Positions 35,407 to 44,414 of a stretch of DNA of 64,000 nt are shown piece after piece. A model generated the notes under the pieces. It was given only the letters and a program-made list of their open reading frames with translations. It was not told the origin of the DNA and did no database searches. The stretch's first letter is position 1, and each line of letters begins with the position of its first letter. This DNA is from Caldilineaceae bacterium (GTDB taxonomy: Bacteria > Chloroflexota > Anaerolineae > Caldilineales > Caldilineaceae). The stretch lies in assembly GCA_020634755.1 (NCBI GenBank), contig JACKBC010000006.1, positions 142,483-206,482 of the forward strand, given 5' to 3'. Position numbers and translations under genes: made by a program.

Positions 35407-36486
35407 ATGCTGATTATTGACGCTCATTTGGATCTTTCCATGAATGCGTTGCAGTGGAATCGCGACCTGCTGCAATCGGTCTATACGATTCGTGCCCAAG
35501 AGAATCGCACGCAAGGCAAAGGACGTGCGCTGGGCACAGTGGCCTATCCCGAAATGCGGCGCGGACGCATTGCCTTGAGCATTGTGACGCTTATTGCCCG
35601 CTCCACCGGCCACGTCGTCCCCAATATTGATTACGCCTCGACCGCCCAGGCATATGGCATGGCGCATGGCCAGCTGGCCTATTATAAAGCGCTGGCGCTT
35701 CAAGGCCACATCCGCATGATCGGCGACCTGGACGCGCTGCAAAGCCACATGGCGGAATGGCGAGCCTGGGATGCCGCCCACGCTGACGCAACCGAGGAGA
35801 CACCGCCCCTTGGCTTTGTGCTGAGCATGGAGGGCGCCGACCCGATCCTGACGCCGGATCAGCTGGGCTATTGGGTGGAGCAAGGGTTGCGGCTGCTGGG
35901 TCCCACCCATTATGGACCGGGTCGCTATGCCGGCGGCACCGGCGTCGAATCTGGCTTGACCGAGCTGGGCCCCCCGCTGCTGCGCGAAATGTCGCGGCTG
36001 GGCGTGCTGCTCGATATGACGCACTTTTCCGACCGCTCGTTTTGGGAGGCGCTGGAGCACTATGAAGGCCCAGTGCTGGCCAGCCACAACAACTGCCGCG
36101 CCCTGGTGCCGCATCAGCGCCAGTTTAGCGACGAGCAGCTGCGCGTTATTTTTCAGCGCAATGGTGTTATCGGCGCCGCCTTTGATACGTGGATGCTGCA
36201 ACCCGGTTGGGTCGTGGGCCAAACCACCAATGAAAAGGTGACGCTGGACACAGTGGTAGACCACATTGACTACATTTGCCAGCTGGCCGGCAACAGCCGC
36301 CACGCCGCCATTGGCACCGATCTGGACGGCGGCTATGGCCGCGAACAGTCCCCAAGCGATCTAGACACCATTGCCGATCTGCAAAAACTCAGCGGTCTGC
36401 TGGCCAAACGGGGCTACAGCGATGCCGATATTGCCGCCATTTTGCACGGCAATTGGGTGCGTTTCTTGAGCGACGCCTGGCGGTGA
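35407..36486 (+). CDS. M19 (membrane/renal dipeptidase) family zinc dipeptidase
   Basis: The 359 residues contain all M19 metal motifs in order: IDAHLDLS (His and Asp), LSMEGADP (bridging Glu), LDMTHFSD (His), LASHNNCR (His) and GTDLDGGYG near the end (Asp). Family members split dipeptides, including D-residue and mixed forms; there is no signal peptide or anchor here, so the enzyme is probably cytoplasmic. It precedes the PHP-domain gene on the same strand, with an R5 array between them. Confidence 0.92.
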   Translation: MLIIDAHLDLSMNALQWNRDLLQSVYTIRAQENRTQGKGRALGTVAYPEMRRGRIALSIVTLIARSTGHVVPNIDYASTAQAYGMAHGQLAYYKALALQGHIRMIGDLDALQSHMAEWRAWDAAHADATEETPPLGFVLSMEGADPILTPDQLGYWVEQGLRLLGPTHYGPGRYAGGTGVESGLTELGPPLLREMSRLGVLLDMTHFSDRSFWEALEHYEGPVLASHNNCRALVPHQRQFSDEQLRVIFQRNGVIGAAFDTWMLQPGWVVGQTTNEKVTLDTVVDHIDYICQLAGNSRHAAIGTDLDGGYGREQSPSDLDTIADLQKLSGLLAKRGYSDADIAAILHGNWVRFLSDAWR

Positions 36487-36495
36487 AGGCCTGTC

Positions 36496-36592
36496 AAGGT
36501 GATAAGGTGAGGAGGTGACAAGATGAGGGGGTGATAAGGTGACCAAGCCTGTATAGTTTTGTCATCCATTTATCTTGTCAATTTACTTTGGT
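36496..36592. repeat. R5 iterated array (8-nt word RRGRTGAN)
   Basis: Six consecutive 8-mers run from 36496: AAGGTGAT, AAGGTGAG, GAGGTGAC, AAGATGAG, GGGGTGAT, AAGGTGAC. After a short loop, complementary-type 8-mers GTCATCCA, TTTATCTT, GTCAATTT follow. It starts 9 bp after the dipeptidase stop. Confidence 0.8.
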
Positions 36593-36636
36593 ACAAAACT
36601 CGACACATAGCTTACATGAACGGAGACCTACAAAAC

Positions 36637-37539
36637 ATGAACCATCTACCTTTCGACAAGCCGGGTCAATTTTACCGCGGCAATGTGCACACCCACTCCA
36701 CGCTTTCCGATGGTGCGCTGACGCCCGAACAGGTTTGTCGCCGTTATCGCGAAGCCGGCTATGATTTTATCTCGCTGACTGAGCATTTTATGGCCAATTA
36801 CGGTTTCCCCATGGCCGACACGCGTCCTTTCCGCACCGCCGACTTCACCACCATTATTGGCGCCGAACTGCATACCGACCGCACCACAATGGACAGCATT
36901 TGGCACATTTTGGCTGTGGGGCTGCCGCTCGATTTTGCGCCCTCCACCGAGACGGAAAGCGCGGCGGCCCTGGCGGCGCGCGCCACCGCGGCCGGTGCTT
37001 TTGTGGCTGTGGCGCACCCCAACTGGTATGCGCTTTCCGAGACGGATATAGAGACGCTGGGTGCAGTGGACGCCATTGAAATTTTTAACGGTATTGCCGT
37101 GGACGCCAACGATAGCGCTGATAGTTGGCACATTGCGGATGTCATGCTCGGGCGCGGCCAGCGTTATTTTGCCTTGGCCACCGATGATTTCCACGCCAAG
37201 GCGCATCACAGCGATTTTGGCCGCGGTTGGGTTTGGGTAAAGAGCACAGAACTGACCCCCGAGTCTTTGCTGGCCGCGCTGAAGGCCGGCGCATATTATT
37301 CCAGCACCGGTCCCCAAATTTATGACGTGCAGATTGTGCCGGGGCAGACGGCCTATGTGCGCTGCTCGCCCGCTGAGCGCATTTTCGTCACCGGCCGCGG
37401 CAGCAGTTCGGCGCGCGCCCAGGGCCACGGTCTGGCCGAAGCCGAAATTGATCTGCGCAATTTTAGCAGCCCCTATTGCCGCATTACCGTGCGCGACGCC
37501 CACGGCGGCCGGGCTTGGACCAACCCCATTTGGTATTGA
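36637..37539 (+). CDS. PHP-domain metal-dependent phosphoesterase
   Basis: Residues 1-220 carry the PHP motifs NVHTHSTLSDG, SLTEHF, GAELHTD, VAHPNWY and ATDDFHAK, which bind two or three metal ions. The remaining part is a beta-rich tail ending in AWTNPIWY, as in stand-alone PHP proteins of environmental bacteria. The likely activity is hydrolysis of a small phosphate ester. ATG 36637 is chosen because CGGAGA lies 10 nt upstream; ATG 36616 is possible. Confidence 0.87.
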   Translation: MNHLPFDKPGQFYRGNVHTHSTLSDGALTPEQVCRRYREAGYDFISLTEHFMANYGFPMADTRPFRTADFTTIIGAELHTDRTTMDSIWHILAVGLPLDFAPSTETESAAALAARATAAGAFVAVAHPNWYALSETDIETLGAVDAIEIFNGIAVDANDSADSWHIADVMLGRGQRYFALATDDFHAKAHHSDFGRGWVWVKSTELTPESLLAALKAGAYYSSTGPQIYDVQIVPGQTAYVRCSPAERIFVTGRGSSSARAQGHGLAEAEIDLRNFSSPYCRITVRDAHGGRAWTNPIWY

Positions 37540-37562
37540 GATTGGCGCCACTATTATCAGCC

Positions 37563-37646
37563 TATGTTACGCAAGCTTGGCGGAAAGTCGGCTCGCCGAC
37601 GTTCTTGTTTCTCTCTAGCAGACTGGCCGTCGCTGCGTAACGTGAG
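37563..37646 (+). repeat. R2 element with 9-bp target repeat
   Basis: The ends TATGTTACGCAAGC and GCTGCGTAACGTGAG match the copy at 39953, and the interior is mostly the same. Flanks TTATCAGCC (37554-37562) and TTATCAGTA (37647-37655) match at 7 of 9. The right flank overlaps the first bases of the adjacent R1 copy. Confidence 0.85.
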
Positions 37647-37649
37647 TTA

Positions 37650-37735
37650 TCAGTATTTCGCAACTGCCAGAGATAGAGTCGGATCCAACCATCAAGACCG
37701 CTGTCTGAATCGCCAATACCGTTGCGGTGTGCAGA
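37650..37735 (+). repeat. R1 element with perfect 3-bp duplication
   Basis: 86 bp from TCAGTA to TGCAGA with TTA on both sides. It ends 16 bp before the nagA start codon. Confidence 0.85.
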
Positions 37736-37751
37736 TTATGAAAGAGCAATA

Positions 37752-38933
37752 ATGACCGATATTGCACTGATAAATGGACAAATTGTTTTGCCCGATCAGG
37801 TGGTGAATGGGCAGGCGTTGGTTGTGCGGGCGGGCAAAATAGCGGAGCTTGTGTCCGAGAACGCATTGACCGGCGAACTGGAGATCGTCGATGCACAGGG
37901 CGGGCTGATTACGCCTGGGCTCATTGACATTCATATTCACGGCGCGCTGGGGCATACATTTAACGAGCCCACCGACCAGGCATTTGAGGTGATTCTGCGC
38001 GAGAACGCGCGGCGCGGAGTCACCGCTCTACTGGCTACCACGGCTACCGATGCCATTGCCAATTTGGCCGCCAGCCTGGCCTGCGCCAAGCGCTGGATGG
38101 CCGAGCAGGAGGCCGGCCTGCATTCTGGCTGTGCACAGCTTTTGGGCGCGCATGTGGAAGGGCCCTATTTTGCCCCCTCCCAGGCCGGGGCCCAGGATCC
38201 GGCTCACCTGCGCCATCCTGATGACGGCACGGCAGCAGAGCTGCTCGAGTTTGCCGAATGCATTCGGGTCATGACCTATGCGCCGGAGCTGCCGGGGGCG
38301 CTTGCACTGACGCGGCGGCTCGTTGAGTTGGGCATTGTGGCGGCGGCAGGCCACAGCGCCGCCCGTGAAGAGGAAGTGGCTCCGGTCATCGACGCCGGGC
38401 TCAGCCATATGATTCATTTGTGGAGCGCGCAATCTACCATTGTGCGCGAAGGCCCGTGGCGCAAGCTGGGGCTGCTGGAGGTGTCGCTGGCCTATGATGA
38501 TTTGACCGCCGAGATTATTTGCGACAACCGTCATTTGCCGCCCACGCTCATGCAGCTGGCCTATAAATGCATTGGCCCCGACCGGCTCTGCGCCATTTCG
38601 GACGCTACCAGCGGCGCCGGTCTGCCCGATGGCGCCCGCTTCCGCATGGGCGGTATGGAGTACGAGGTGTGTGACGGCGTGGGCATGTTGTTTGACCGCA
38701 CCGCTTTTGCCGGCAGCACCACGCTGCTTAGCCAAATGCTGCCCATTCTGATTCACGATGTCGGGATTCCAATTGCGCACGCCGTACGCATGGCCAGCCT
38801 AACGCCGGCCCGCGTCATTGGGGTGGCAGACCGCAAAGGCAGTCTGGAAGCGGGCAAGGATGCCGATCTGGTGATCTTTGATGCCGGTTTTAGCGCGACG
38901 CGTGTAATGATCGGCGGCGAGTGGATTCAATAA
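37752..38933 (+). CDS. nagA: N-acetylglucosamine-6-phosphate deacetylase
   Basis: NagA removes the acetyl group from GlcNAc-6-phosphate, giving GlcN-6-phosphate for NagB. The 393-residue amidohydrolase shows DIHIHGALGHTF (first metal motif), GAHVEGPYFAPSQAGA (Glu ligand and substrate loop), AGHSAAREEE and HLWSAQ (His ligands) and the catalytic Asp in AISDATSGAGLPDG. ATG 37752 is used; an upstream in-frame TTG lies inside the R1 element. It is followed by nagB, so both steps of amino-sugar catabolism are linked, although a repeat-containing gap separates them. Confidence 0.94.
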   Translation: MTDIALINGQIVLPDQVVNGQALVVRAGKIAELVSENALTGELEIVDAQGGLITPGLIDIHIHGALGHTFNEPTDQAFEVILRENARRGVTALLATTATDAIANLAASLACAKRWMAEQEAGLHSGCAQLLGAHVEGPYFAPSQAGAQDPAHLRHPDDGTAAELLEFAECIRVMTYAPELPGALALTRRLVELGIVAAAGHSAAREEEVAPVIDAGLSHMIHLWSAQSTIVREGPWRKLGLLEVSLAYDDLTAEIICDNRHLPPTLMQLAYKCIGPDRLCAISDATSGAGLPDGARFRMGGMEYEVCDGVGMLFDRTAFAGSTTLLSQMLPILIHDVGIPIAHAVRMASLTPARVIGVADRKGSLEAGKDADLVIFDAGFSATRVMIGGEWIQ

Positions 38934-39069
38934 ACACTTGAGCGCAGATCAATGACTGGGTACGCGGCTAAACGCGGAATCACGCTGATGTGAAAGGGGT
39001 GCTTCCCAATTTCTCTGTCTCAAAGCACGTAAAATCAGCATTCATCCGTAAAACCCGCGTACAATTTTT

Positions 39070-39126
39070 GTGACCGCTAAGCTGCCGTCCTCTTCGACAA
39101 GCTCCGGGAACGGCTTAGGCGTTACC
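39070..39126. repeat. CTTCGACAAGC palindromic repeat, copy 1
   Basis: GTGACCGCTAAG faces CTTAGGCGTTACC, with CTTCGACAAGCTCCGGGAAC inside. A related unit lies at 58439. It sits in the nagA-nagB gap. Confidence 0.5.
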
Positions 39127-39173
39127 AATTGTTAAACTTCGAATTTAGAGTAATCACAAGGACCAATGATTCA

Positions 39174-39947
39174 ATGAGTGCAAAACCCATCCGAACGTTA
39201 CAAGTGGAAAAGCTGCCCGTGGCCGTTTATGAAAGCAACGAAGCGCTGGGGGCGGCGGCGGCGCTGGATGCCCGTATATCTATTCAACGCGCCATTGCCG
39301 CCCGCGGCGTGGCTAATGTAATCCTGGCCACGGGGAATTCGCAGCTGACCTTTTTGCACGCCTTGCGCGATCTAGACGGCATCGATTGGGGGCGCGTCAA
39401 TCTGTTTCACATGGATGAGTATTTGGGCATTGACTCGGCGCATCCGGCCAGCTTTCCGCTCTTCTTGCGCCAGCACATTGTGGATGTCGTCCAGCCCAAA
39501 GCGTTTTATCCGGTGCCCAATCGGTTGCACAATGTGGAGCGCGCCTGCGCCGATTATGCCGAACTGTTGCGTACACACCCTGCCGATCTGGTGGCGCTGG
39601 GCTATGGCGAAAATGGCCATTTGGCCTTTAACGATCCGCCTTATGCCGAATTCAACGATCCGGTGTGGGTCAAGGTGATCAAGCTGGATGGCGCCAGCCG
39701 TCGCCAACAAGTGGGCGAGGGCCACTTTCCCGATTTGGATGCCGTGCCCACCCACGCCATTACGTTGACCATTCCGGCGCTGTTGGCGGCCCAGCAGGTA
39801 TTAGCCATTGTGCCGGAAGCGCGCAAGGCGGATGCCGTGCGCGCCTGCTTGACCGAGCCGGTCCATGAAGATCGCCCCGGCTCCATTTTGCGCCAGGTCG
39901 ACCATGCCCAGCTTTATTTGGATACCGATTCGGCGGCGCTCATTTAG
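39174..39947 (+). CDS. nagB: Glucosamine-6-phosphate deaminase
   Basis: NagB converts GlcN-6-phosphate to fructose-6-phosphate and ammonia. Family motifs are ILATGNSQLTFLHAL (phosphate loop), VNLFHMDEYLGI (catalytic Asp), GYGENGHLAFNDPP (the active-site G-x-G-x-x-G-H-x-A-F-N block) and HAITLTIPALLAAQQV. It has 257 residues from ATG 39174. AAGG lies 12 nt upstream, so initiation may be modest. Together with nagA it covers GlcNAc-6-phosphate use, for example from peptidoglycan or chitin; no transporter or kinase for GlcNAc is nearby. Confidence 0.94.
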   Translation: MSAKPIRTLQVEKLPVAVYESNEALGAAAALDARISIQRAIAARGVANVILATGNSQLTFLHALRDLDGIDWGRVNLFHMDEYLGIDSAHPASFPLFLRQHIVDVVQPKAFYPVPNRLHNVERACADYAELLRTHPADLVALGYGENGHLAFNDPPYAEFNDPVWVKVIKLDGASRRQQVGEGHFPDLDAVPTHAITLTIPALLAAQQVLAIVPEARKADAVRACLTEPVHEDRPGSILRQVDHAQLYLDTDSAALI

Positions 39948-39952
39948 CATCT

Positions 39953-40036
39953 TATGTTACGCAAGCCTAGAGGAAAGTCCGCTCGCCGCCGCTCCCGTTT
40001 TTCTCTAGCAGACTGGCTGTCGCTGCGTAACGTGAG
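39953..40036 (+). repeat. R2 element with perfect 9-bp target duplication
   Basis: An 84-bp element from TATGTTACGC to GCGTAACGTGAG, flanked by TTAGCATCT at 39944-39952 and 40037-40045. The left duplication includes the nagB stop codon. Best preserved R2 insertion in the window. Confidence 0.92.
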
Positions 40037-40065
40037 TTAGCATCTGTTCTGAAAATCTCTGTGGC

Positions 40066-40328
40066 GCCCCCGTGTAGGCCTACGCTTTACCCACAAATGG
40101 GGCGAATAAATCTGTGCGTCGCACCGGTCGCAGAGCATAAGGCCAAACAGATTTGTTTGTGATCGGTGCGTCGCACACTGTCCGAGAAAGGTTCTCGTCT
40201 ACCCGCGTGCGACGCATGGTCCAGATGTTGTCTGCGCAGTCACAGCGATTGCGAACCGTGCGTCGCACGTGGCCTTCATTCGGGGCAAGAAAGCTGTGGG
40301 TAATAATGGTAAGCGTGTAGGCGGGGGC
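40066..40328. repeat. 263-bp inverted-repeat element with GTGCGTCGCAC boxes
   Basis: The ends GCCCCC..CTACGCTTTACC..ACA and the complement of TGT..GGTAAGCGTGTAGGCGGGGGC form long imperfect terminal repeats. Inside are four GTGCG(T/A)CGCA boxes. The longest open frame (85 codons) is not family-like. It could be a non-autonomous transposon related to R3 or a structured RNA. Confidence 0.55.
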
Positions 40329-40400
40329 TGTAACCACACAACCGATTTTTAGAGCAGGTTTTTAAGATTGCCCCATCAACCAATCATGAAAGGAAACCCA

Positions 40401-41225
40401 ATGGATTACGTGAGTTCCGCATTTTCGGTGCAGGACAAAGTGACGATTGTGACCGGCAGCACCGGCGTTTTGGGCGGCGCCATGGCGCATGGGCTGGCGC
40501 GCGCCGGCGCTAAAGTGGTGATTGTGGGCCGTCGCGTCGAGCGCGCCGAAGAAGTGGCGCAGGCCATTGACCGCGTGGGGGGGCAGGCCATGGCCGCCCC
40601 GGGAGATGTGCTACGTAGTGAAGAATTGAATCAGGTGCGAGACCGGGTGTTGAGCCAGTGGGGCCGGATTGACATTTTGATCAACGCGGCAGGGGGCAAC
40701 GTGCCCGCGGCCACCATTCTGCCTGAGCAATCGTTTTTCGACATGCCGCAACCGGCTTTCGAGCAGGTGATGGATCTAAATCTCTTGGGCACCGTGCTGC
40801 CATCGCAGGTTTTTGGGCGGGTCATGGCGGACCAGGGCGCCGGGTCGATCATCAACATTTCATCCATGGCGGCACAGCGCATTTTGACGCGCGTGGTTGG
40901 CTATTCGGCGGCCAAAGCGGCCATCGACAACTTTACGCGCTGGCTGGCCGTAGAGGCGGCGCGCAAATATGGCAGCGGTGTGCGCGTCAACGCCATTGCC
41001 CCCGGCTTTTTCATTGGTGAACAAAACCGCCGCTTGCTGCTCAATGAGGATGAGAGCCTGACCGAGCGGGGCCAGCAGATTATTCAGCATACGCCCATGG
41101 GGCGCTTTGGCGAGGCCGATGAGTTGGTCGGGACTGCTATTTGGTTGGGCAGTGCGGCATCTCAGTTTATTACGGGGATTGTGGTGCCGGTGGATGGCGG
41201 ATTTTCCGCCTTTAGCGGCATTTGA
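40401..41225 (+). CDS. SDR oxidoreductase, D-mannonate oxidoreductase-like
   Basis: The 274 residues show TIVTGSTGVLGGAMAHGLAR (NAD(P) loop), INAAGGNVP, the catalytic ISSMAAQ...GYSAAKAAIDNF (Ser, Tyr, Lys) and VNAIAPGFF. The overall pattern matches the SDR branch acting as D-mannonate/fructuronate oxidoreductase, though this is by resemblance only. ATG 40401 has AAAGGAAA 4 nt upstream. With eda (57760) it hints at hexuronate breakdown, but the two genes are far apart. Confidence 0.85.
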   Translation: MDYVSSAFSVQDKVTIVTGSTGVLGGAMAHGLARAGAKVVIVGRRVERAEEVAQAIDRVGGQAMAAPGDVLRSEELNQVRDRVLSQWGRIDILINAAGGNVPAATILPEQSFFDMPQPAFEQVMDLNLLGTVLPSQVFGRVMADQGAGSIINISSMAAQRILTRVVGYSAAKAAIDNFTRWLAVEAARKYGSGVRVNAIAPGFFIGEQNRRLLLNEDESLTERGQQIIQHTPMGRFGEADELVGTAIWLGSAASQFITGIVVPVDGGFSAFSGI

Positions 41226-41331
41226 AAATGGATGTGAGCTTTTGTCTCACGGCTTTTGACAAGCGCGAGTTGTGAAACAAAAGCTCAACAATCTGCGTAT
41301 ATTGGGCAAGCTCTGTGGCTGATGAGCCTTT

Positions 41332-42528
41332 TTAGCGCAGGCGAATCTGCTGACCGGGCTGGAGCAGCGTGTCTTCAGCCAGCCCATTGAGGGCCAACAG
41401 CGCTTTCCAGTCGTTCAAGCCGTAGTGTACGGCAATGGTAATGATGGTTTCGCCATTGGTCACAGTGTGGATGGGGGGCAGGGCGGCTATGGCGTCATTG
41501 GGACTGGCGACATACTCGTTATTGTTTTGCGGGGCGCGCAAAGCCTGGCCGATCTGCAAGACACTGCCCTCATGTAGGCCGTTGGCCGCGGCCAATGCTT
41601 CCCAGCCGATGCCCAACGCGCTGCCAATGCTGAAGAGTGTATCTCCAGGCTGTACAATGTAAGTTCCAGTGTAATTTGCCGGGGAATCACTCGAGAGCAC
41701 AGGGGCGCTCTGCGACGCAGTGGGCAGGCGAATCTGTTGACCGATTTGCAGCAGAGAGGATTCATTGAGCCCGTTTATTTGGGCCAGACTTTCCCATGAA
41801 GTGTTGTATTGAATGGCAATGGAAAGCAGCGTGTCGCCTGGTTGGACGGCGTGGAAACTGGGCGGGTCGGCATAGGTGGTGGGGGCAGCTGCTTCTGGGG
41901 GAGGTGCTGCCGCCGCTTGCACAACGGGCGCGCCATTGGCGTCTGTGCCAAAGACAGCGACAAAAACATGCTGCCCGCTGCCGTCAACGGCTGAACCGAC
42001 GCCCAGACCGTGCCAGTTGGGGTTCAAAATGTTGTTGCGATGAACGGGACTGTTCATCCACCATTGAATGGCCAGACCGGGGTTGGCAACCGCCACCCAA
42101 TTTTCGCTGGCCCATTGTTCAGTGGCATAGCCAAGGCGGTGCACGCGGTCGTTAACGCTGCTGCCATCTGAGCCATAGTGGCTATAATTGTAGTTGTTGA
42201 CCATGTCGACTACATGAGTCTGTGCTGCTTCATTGAGCACAGGCTGAAGCGCCAGGGGCGGCAAACCCATTGCAATGCGGGTCTGATTAATAGACTCCGC
42301 TACATTTTGGGCCTCTGGATTCATCTCGCCGGTAGATTGGGCGTAGATGGGCCAGAGCAGACCGCGTATAAGGTTTCTGTCTGCCGGTGTTGAACCGGTT
42401 GCGGTATGGCTGGTTGGCATCATGCTTGCAAGTGCGAGCCAGCCTAGGCAGACGAGAATGAGTTTAAAAAACGTGTGGCGCTTGCGTGTCCAGCAATCGA
42501 ACAGGTGATTGGGATTTTCTTGTTCCAT
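41332..42528 (-). CDS. Secreted CAP-domain protein with three LysM repeats
   Basis: An N-terminal membrane helix or signal (FFKLILVCLGWLALASMM) is followed by a CAP/SCP domain with NEAAQTHVVDMVNNYNYSHY, ENWVAV and SPVHRNNILNPNWHGLGVG. Three LysM modules follow: YADPPSFHAVQPGDTLLSIA, TYIVQPGDTLFSIGSALGIG and HTVTNGETIITIAVHYGLND, each ending in a QIRL/QALR element. LysM binds peptidoglycan or chitin, so it is probably held at the cell wall. The start is uncertain: ATG 42528 or ATG 42546, neither with a good ribosome site. Confidence 0.9.
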   Translation of the reverse strand: MEQENPNHLFDCWTRKRHTFFKLILVCLGWLALASMMPTSHTATGSTPADRNLIRGLLWPIYAQSTGEMNPEAQNVAESINQTRIAMGLPPLALQPVLNEAAQTHVVDMVNNYNYSHYGSDGSSVNDRVHRLGYATEQWASENWVAVANPGLAIQWWMNSPVHRNNILNPNWHGLGVGSAVDGSGQHVFVAVFGTDANGAPVVQAAAAPPPEAAAPTTYADPPSFHAVQPGDTLLSIAIQYNTSWESLAQINGLNESSLLQIGQQIRLPTASQSAPVLSSDSPANYTGTYIVQPGDTLFSIGSALGIGWEALAAANGLHEGSVLQIGQALRAPQNNNEYVASPNDAIAALPPIHTVTNGETIITIAVHYGLNDWKALLALNGLAEDTLLQPGQQIRLR

Positions 42529-42562
42529 ATGCTTGTTACAACGCATTACGTTGTTTTCAATA

Positions 42563-42678
42563 TCAGTATATTGCAGCGGTGTTGGCGCTCTAGCGCCGCA
42601 AAAATTAAGCGGCCAGACAACTAGGCAGCGGTCTTGGTTGATGAATCTGACTCTACTGCTGCCACTGCGATCTACTGA
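42563..42678 (-). repeat. R1 element, enlarged 116-bp copy
   Basis: TCAGTA and TACTGA ends and the outer arms are kept, but about 30 extra bases lie in the loop region. Flanks are ATA and GTA. Confidence 0.7.
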
Positions 42679-42815
42679 GTATTAAAATTCTTGACCGCTG
42701 GATGGTAACAAATATTAGGCAAAACGCCAAAATTTATAGCTGACAGAGATGATTGGCAGGGCAAATGGCAAATGGTGCGCAATATGTAACCAAAAAATGC
42801 AATGTTTTTTGCTCC

Positions 42816-42844
42816 TTGACGCAGGGTATTGAGGCTGATATAAT
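42816..42844 (+). promoter_or_regulatory. Sigma70-type promoter of the S1-domain protein gene
   Basis: TTGACG at 42816-42821, 17-nt spacer, TATAAT at 42839-42844. It leaves a leader of about 230 nt before ATG 43082, long enough for post-transcriptional control. The 60-codon frame inside the leader looks spurious. Confidence 0.75.
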
Positions 42845-43081
42845 AATGAGGTGGTTCAAAATTAGGTTTACACTTTTTCCCATCTTTTTACCACTTTGTA
42901 ACAATTATACAAATATACGAAACTTAAAAGAGTAGCGCCTATTTTGTTCTGTTATCGATAAACACCTTTTGGCGAGGTGGAGTAAGAGTTGTGGATTGAT
43001 AACAATTGGCAGAGCAGATTATATCTAGAAAGCAAGTGTTACTACAAGGAAAATCCTTCACCCACTGGAGCAATTTGCAAG

Positions 43082-44311
43082 ATGGCGAGTTCAGAACAGT
43101 ACGATTCAGACAATGTTGAAATGGATTCCGATTTTCAAACCGATGCCAATATGAATGCAGATGCGGAGAATAATGCCGACACTTCTGCCGATTTTGCGCT
43201 TTTTGAGCAATATCTTGACGAAGGGCTTGATTTTGATCTACCGCAGCGGGGCGATTTGCGAGAAGGCACGGTTGTTGAGGCGCGTCCCCACGAATTGCTG
43301 GTCAATATTGGCGTCAAGCGCGATGGCGTTGTACCGCAATCCGATCTGAGCCGGTTGGATCCCGATTTTGTGCAAAATGTGAAAGTGGGGCAGACAGTTA
43401 CTGTCGTTGTGAGTCGCACATCCGACGACGATGGCTCCTTTTTGTTATCGATTGCCGACGCCTTACAAGAGCAGGATTGGATTACAGCGCAAGAGCTGCT
43501 GGATTCGGGTGAGATTACTACTCATTCCGTCATTGGCTACAATAAAGGTGGCCTTACAGTCGAATTTAACCACCTGCGTGGATTTGTGCCTGCATCGCAC
43601 GTGATTGATATGCCGCGCAATATGACTGAAGAGGCGCGCCGGTCTGAATTGGAAGGCCGCATTGGTGATGAGATGCGGCTCAAAGTTATTGAGGTGGAGC
43701 GCCGTCGCCGTCGGCTGGTTATGTCGCAAATGCTGGCAGAACGCGAATATCGCGCAAATCAAAAGGAAGAACTGTTCCGAACGCTCAGCGTGGGGGATGT
43801 GTTGGAAGGCGAAGTGCGCGGCATGCGGCCATTTGGCGCCTTTGTCGATATTGGTGGCGCGGATGGTTTGCTGCACGTCAGCGAGATCGATTGGGCGCCC
43901 GTTGGGCATCCTCAGGATGTTTTGCGCAAGGGGCAAAAGCTGGAGGTGCGCGTGATCCGGTTGGATCCCGAAAAGCAACAGATCGCCTTGAGCCGCAAGC
44001 GCGTGTTGCCCAATCCGTGGGAAGGTGTGGAAGAACGCTATCATCCCGGCGATGTGGTTAAGGTGACGGTTACGCGCGTGGTGGATTTTGGCGCTTTTGC
44101 CCAGCTGGAGCCAGGTGTGGAAGGGCTGATTCATATTAGCGAATTGGCTGATATTACGGTGGCAGAACCACTTAAGAGTGTGCAGCCTGGCGATGAAATT
44201 GAAGTCAAGGTGCTGCGCGTGGATCCCCGGCGTCAGCGGGTGGGGCTGAGCCATCGCCAAGTGCTGTTGACGCAGGACCAAGCCGATATTGAGGATAGCC
44301 ACGAAGAATAA
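43082..44311 (+). CDS. Four-S1-domain RNA-binding protein (bS1-like)
   Basis: After an acidic, Asn/Asp-rich N-terminus of about 55 residues there are four S1 domains: RGDLREGTVVEARPHELLVN, TTHSVIGYNKGGLTVEFNHL, VGDVLEGEVRGMRPFGAFVD, and PGDVVKVTVTRVVDFGAFAQ. The last two end in the classic LLHVSEI and LIHISEL. It probably recruits mRNA to the 30S subunit, like short bS1 forms of non-proteobacterial phyla. ATG 43082 (MASSEQYD) avoids an unlikely 31-residue extension. It lies upstream of rpsU and infA, fitting a translation cluster. Confidence 0.9.
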   Translation: MASSEQYDSDNVEMDSDFQTDANMNADAENNADTSADFALFEQYLDEGLDFDLPQRGDLREGTVVEARPHELLVNIGVKRDGVVPQSDLSRLDPDFVQNVKVGQTVTVVVSRTSDDDGSFLLSIADALQEQDWITAQELLDSGEITTHSVIGYNKGGLTVEFNHLRGFVPASHVIDMPRNMTEEARRSELEGRIGDEMRLKVIEVERRRRRLVMSQMLAEREYRANQKEELFRTLSVGDVLEGEVRGMRPFGAFVDIGGADGLLHVSEIDWAPVGHPQDVLRKGQKLEVRVIRLDPEKQQIALSRKRVLPNPWEGVEERYHPGDVVKVTVTRVVDFGAFAQLEPGVEGLIHISELADITVAEPLKSVQPGDEIEVKVLRVDPRRQRVGLSHRQVLLTQDQADIEDSHEE

Positions 44312-44343
44312 TTGGCCGGCTCGGAATGTTCAGGCATAGAAGT

Positions 44344-44373
44344 TTGCCTCTCGCACTGTTTTTACAGTATAAT
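44344..44373 (+). promoter_or_regulatory. Promoter of rpsU
   Basis: TTGCCT, 18-nt spacer, TATAAT at 44368-44373, about 40 nt before the start codon. Confidence 0.65.
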
Positions 44374-44414
44374 TATATTTCACATTATGTATTGCTTGAA
44401 GGGAGGTGAACAAC

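Noticed and set aside
35260..36303. 347-codon minus-strand frame across the dipeptidase
   Set aside because: The plus-strand frame has all M19 motifs; the antisense one has none and starts in the gene body.
42753..42935. 60-codon frame in the S1 gene leader
   Set aside because: It overlaps the predicted promoter and has no ribosome site.
44406..44414. GTG start three codons upstream of rpsU ATG
   Set aside because: It lies in the Shine-Dalgarno sequence that serves ATG 44415.
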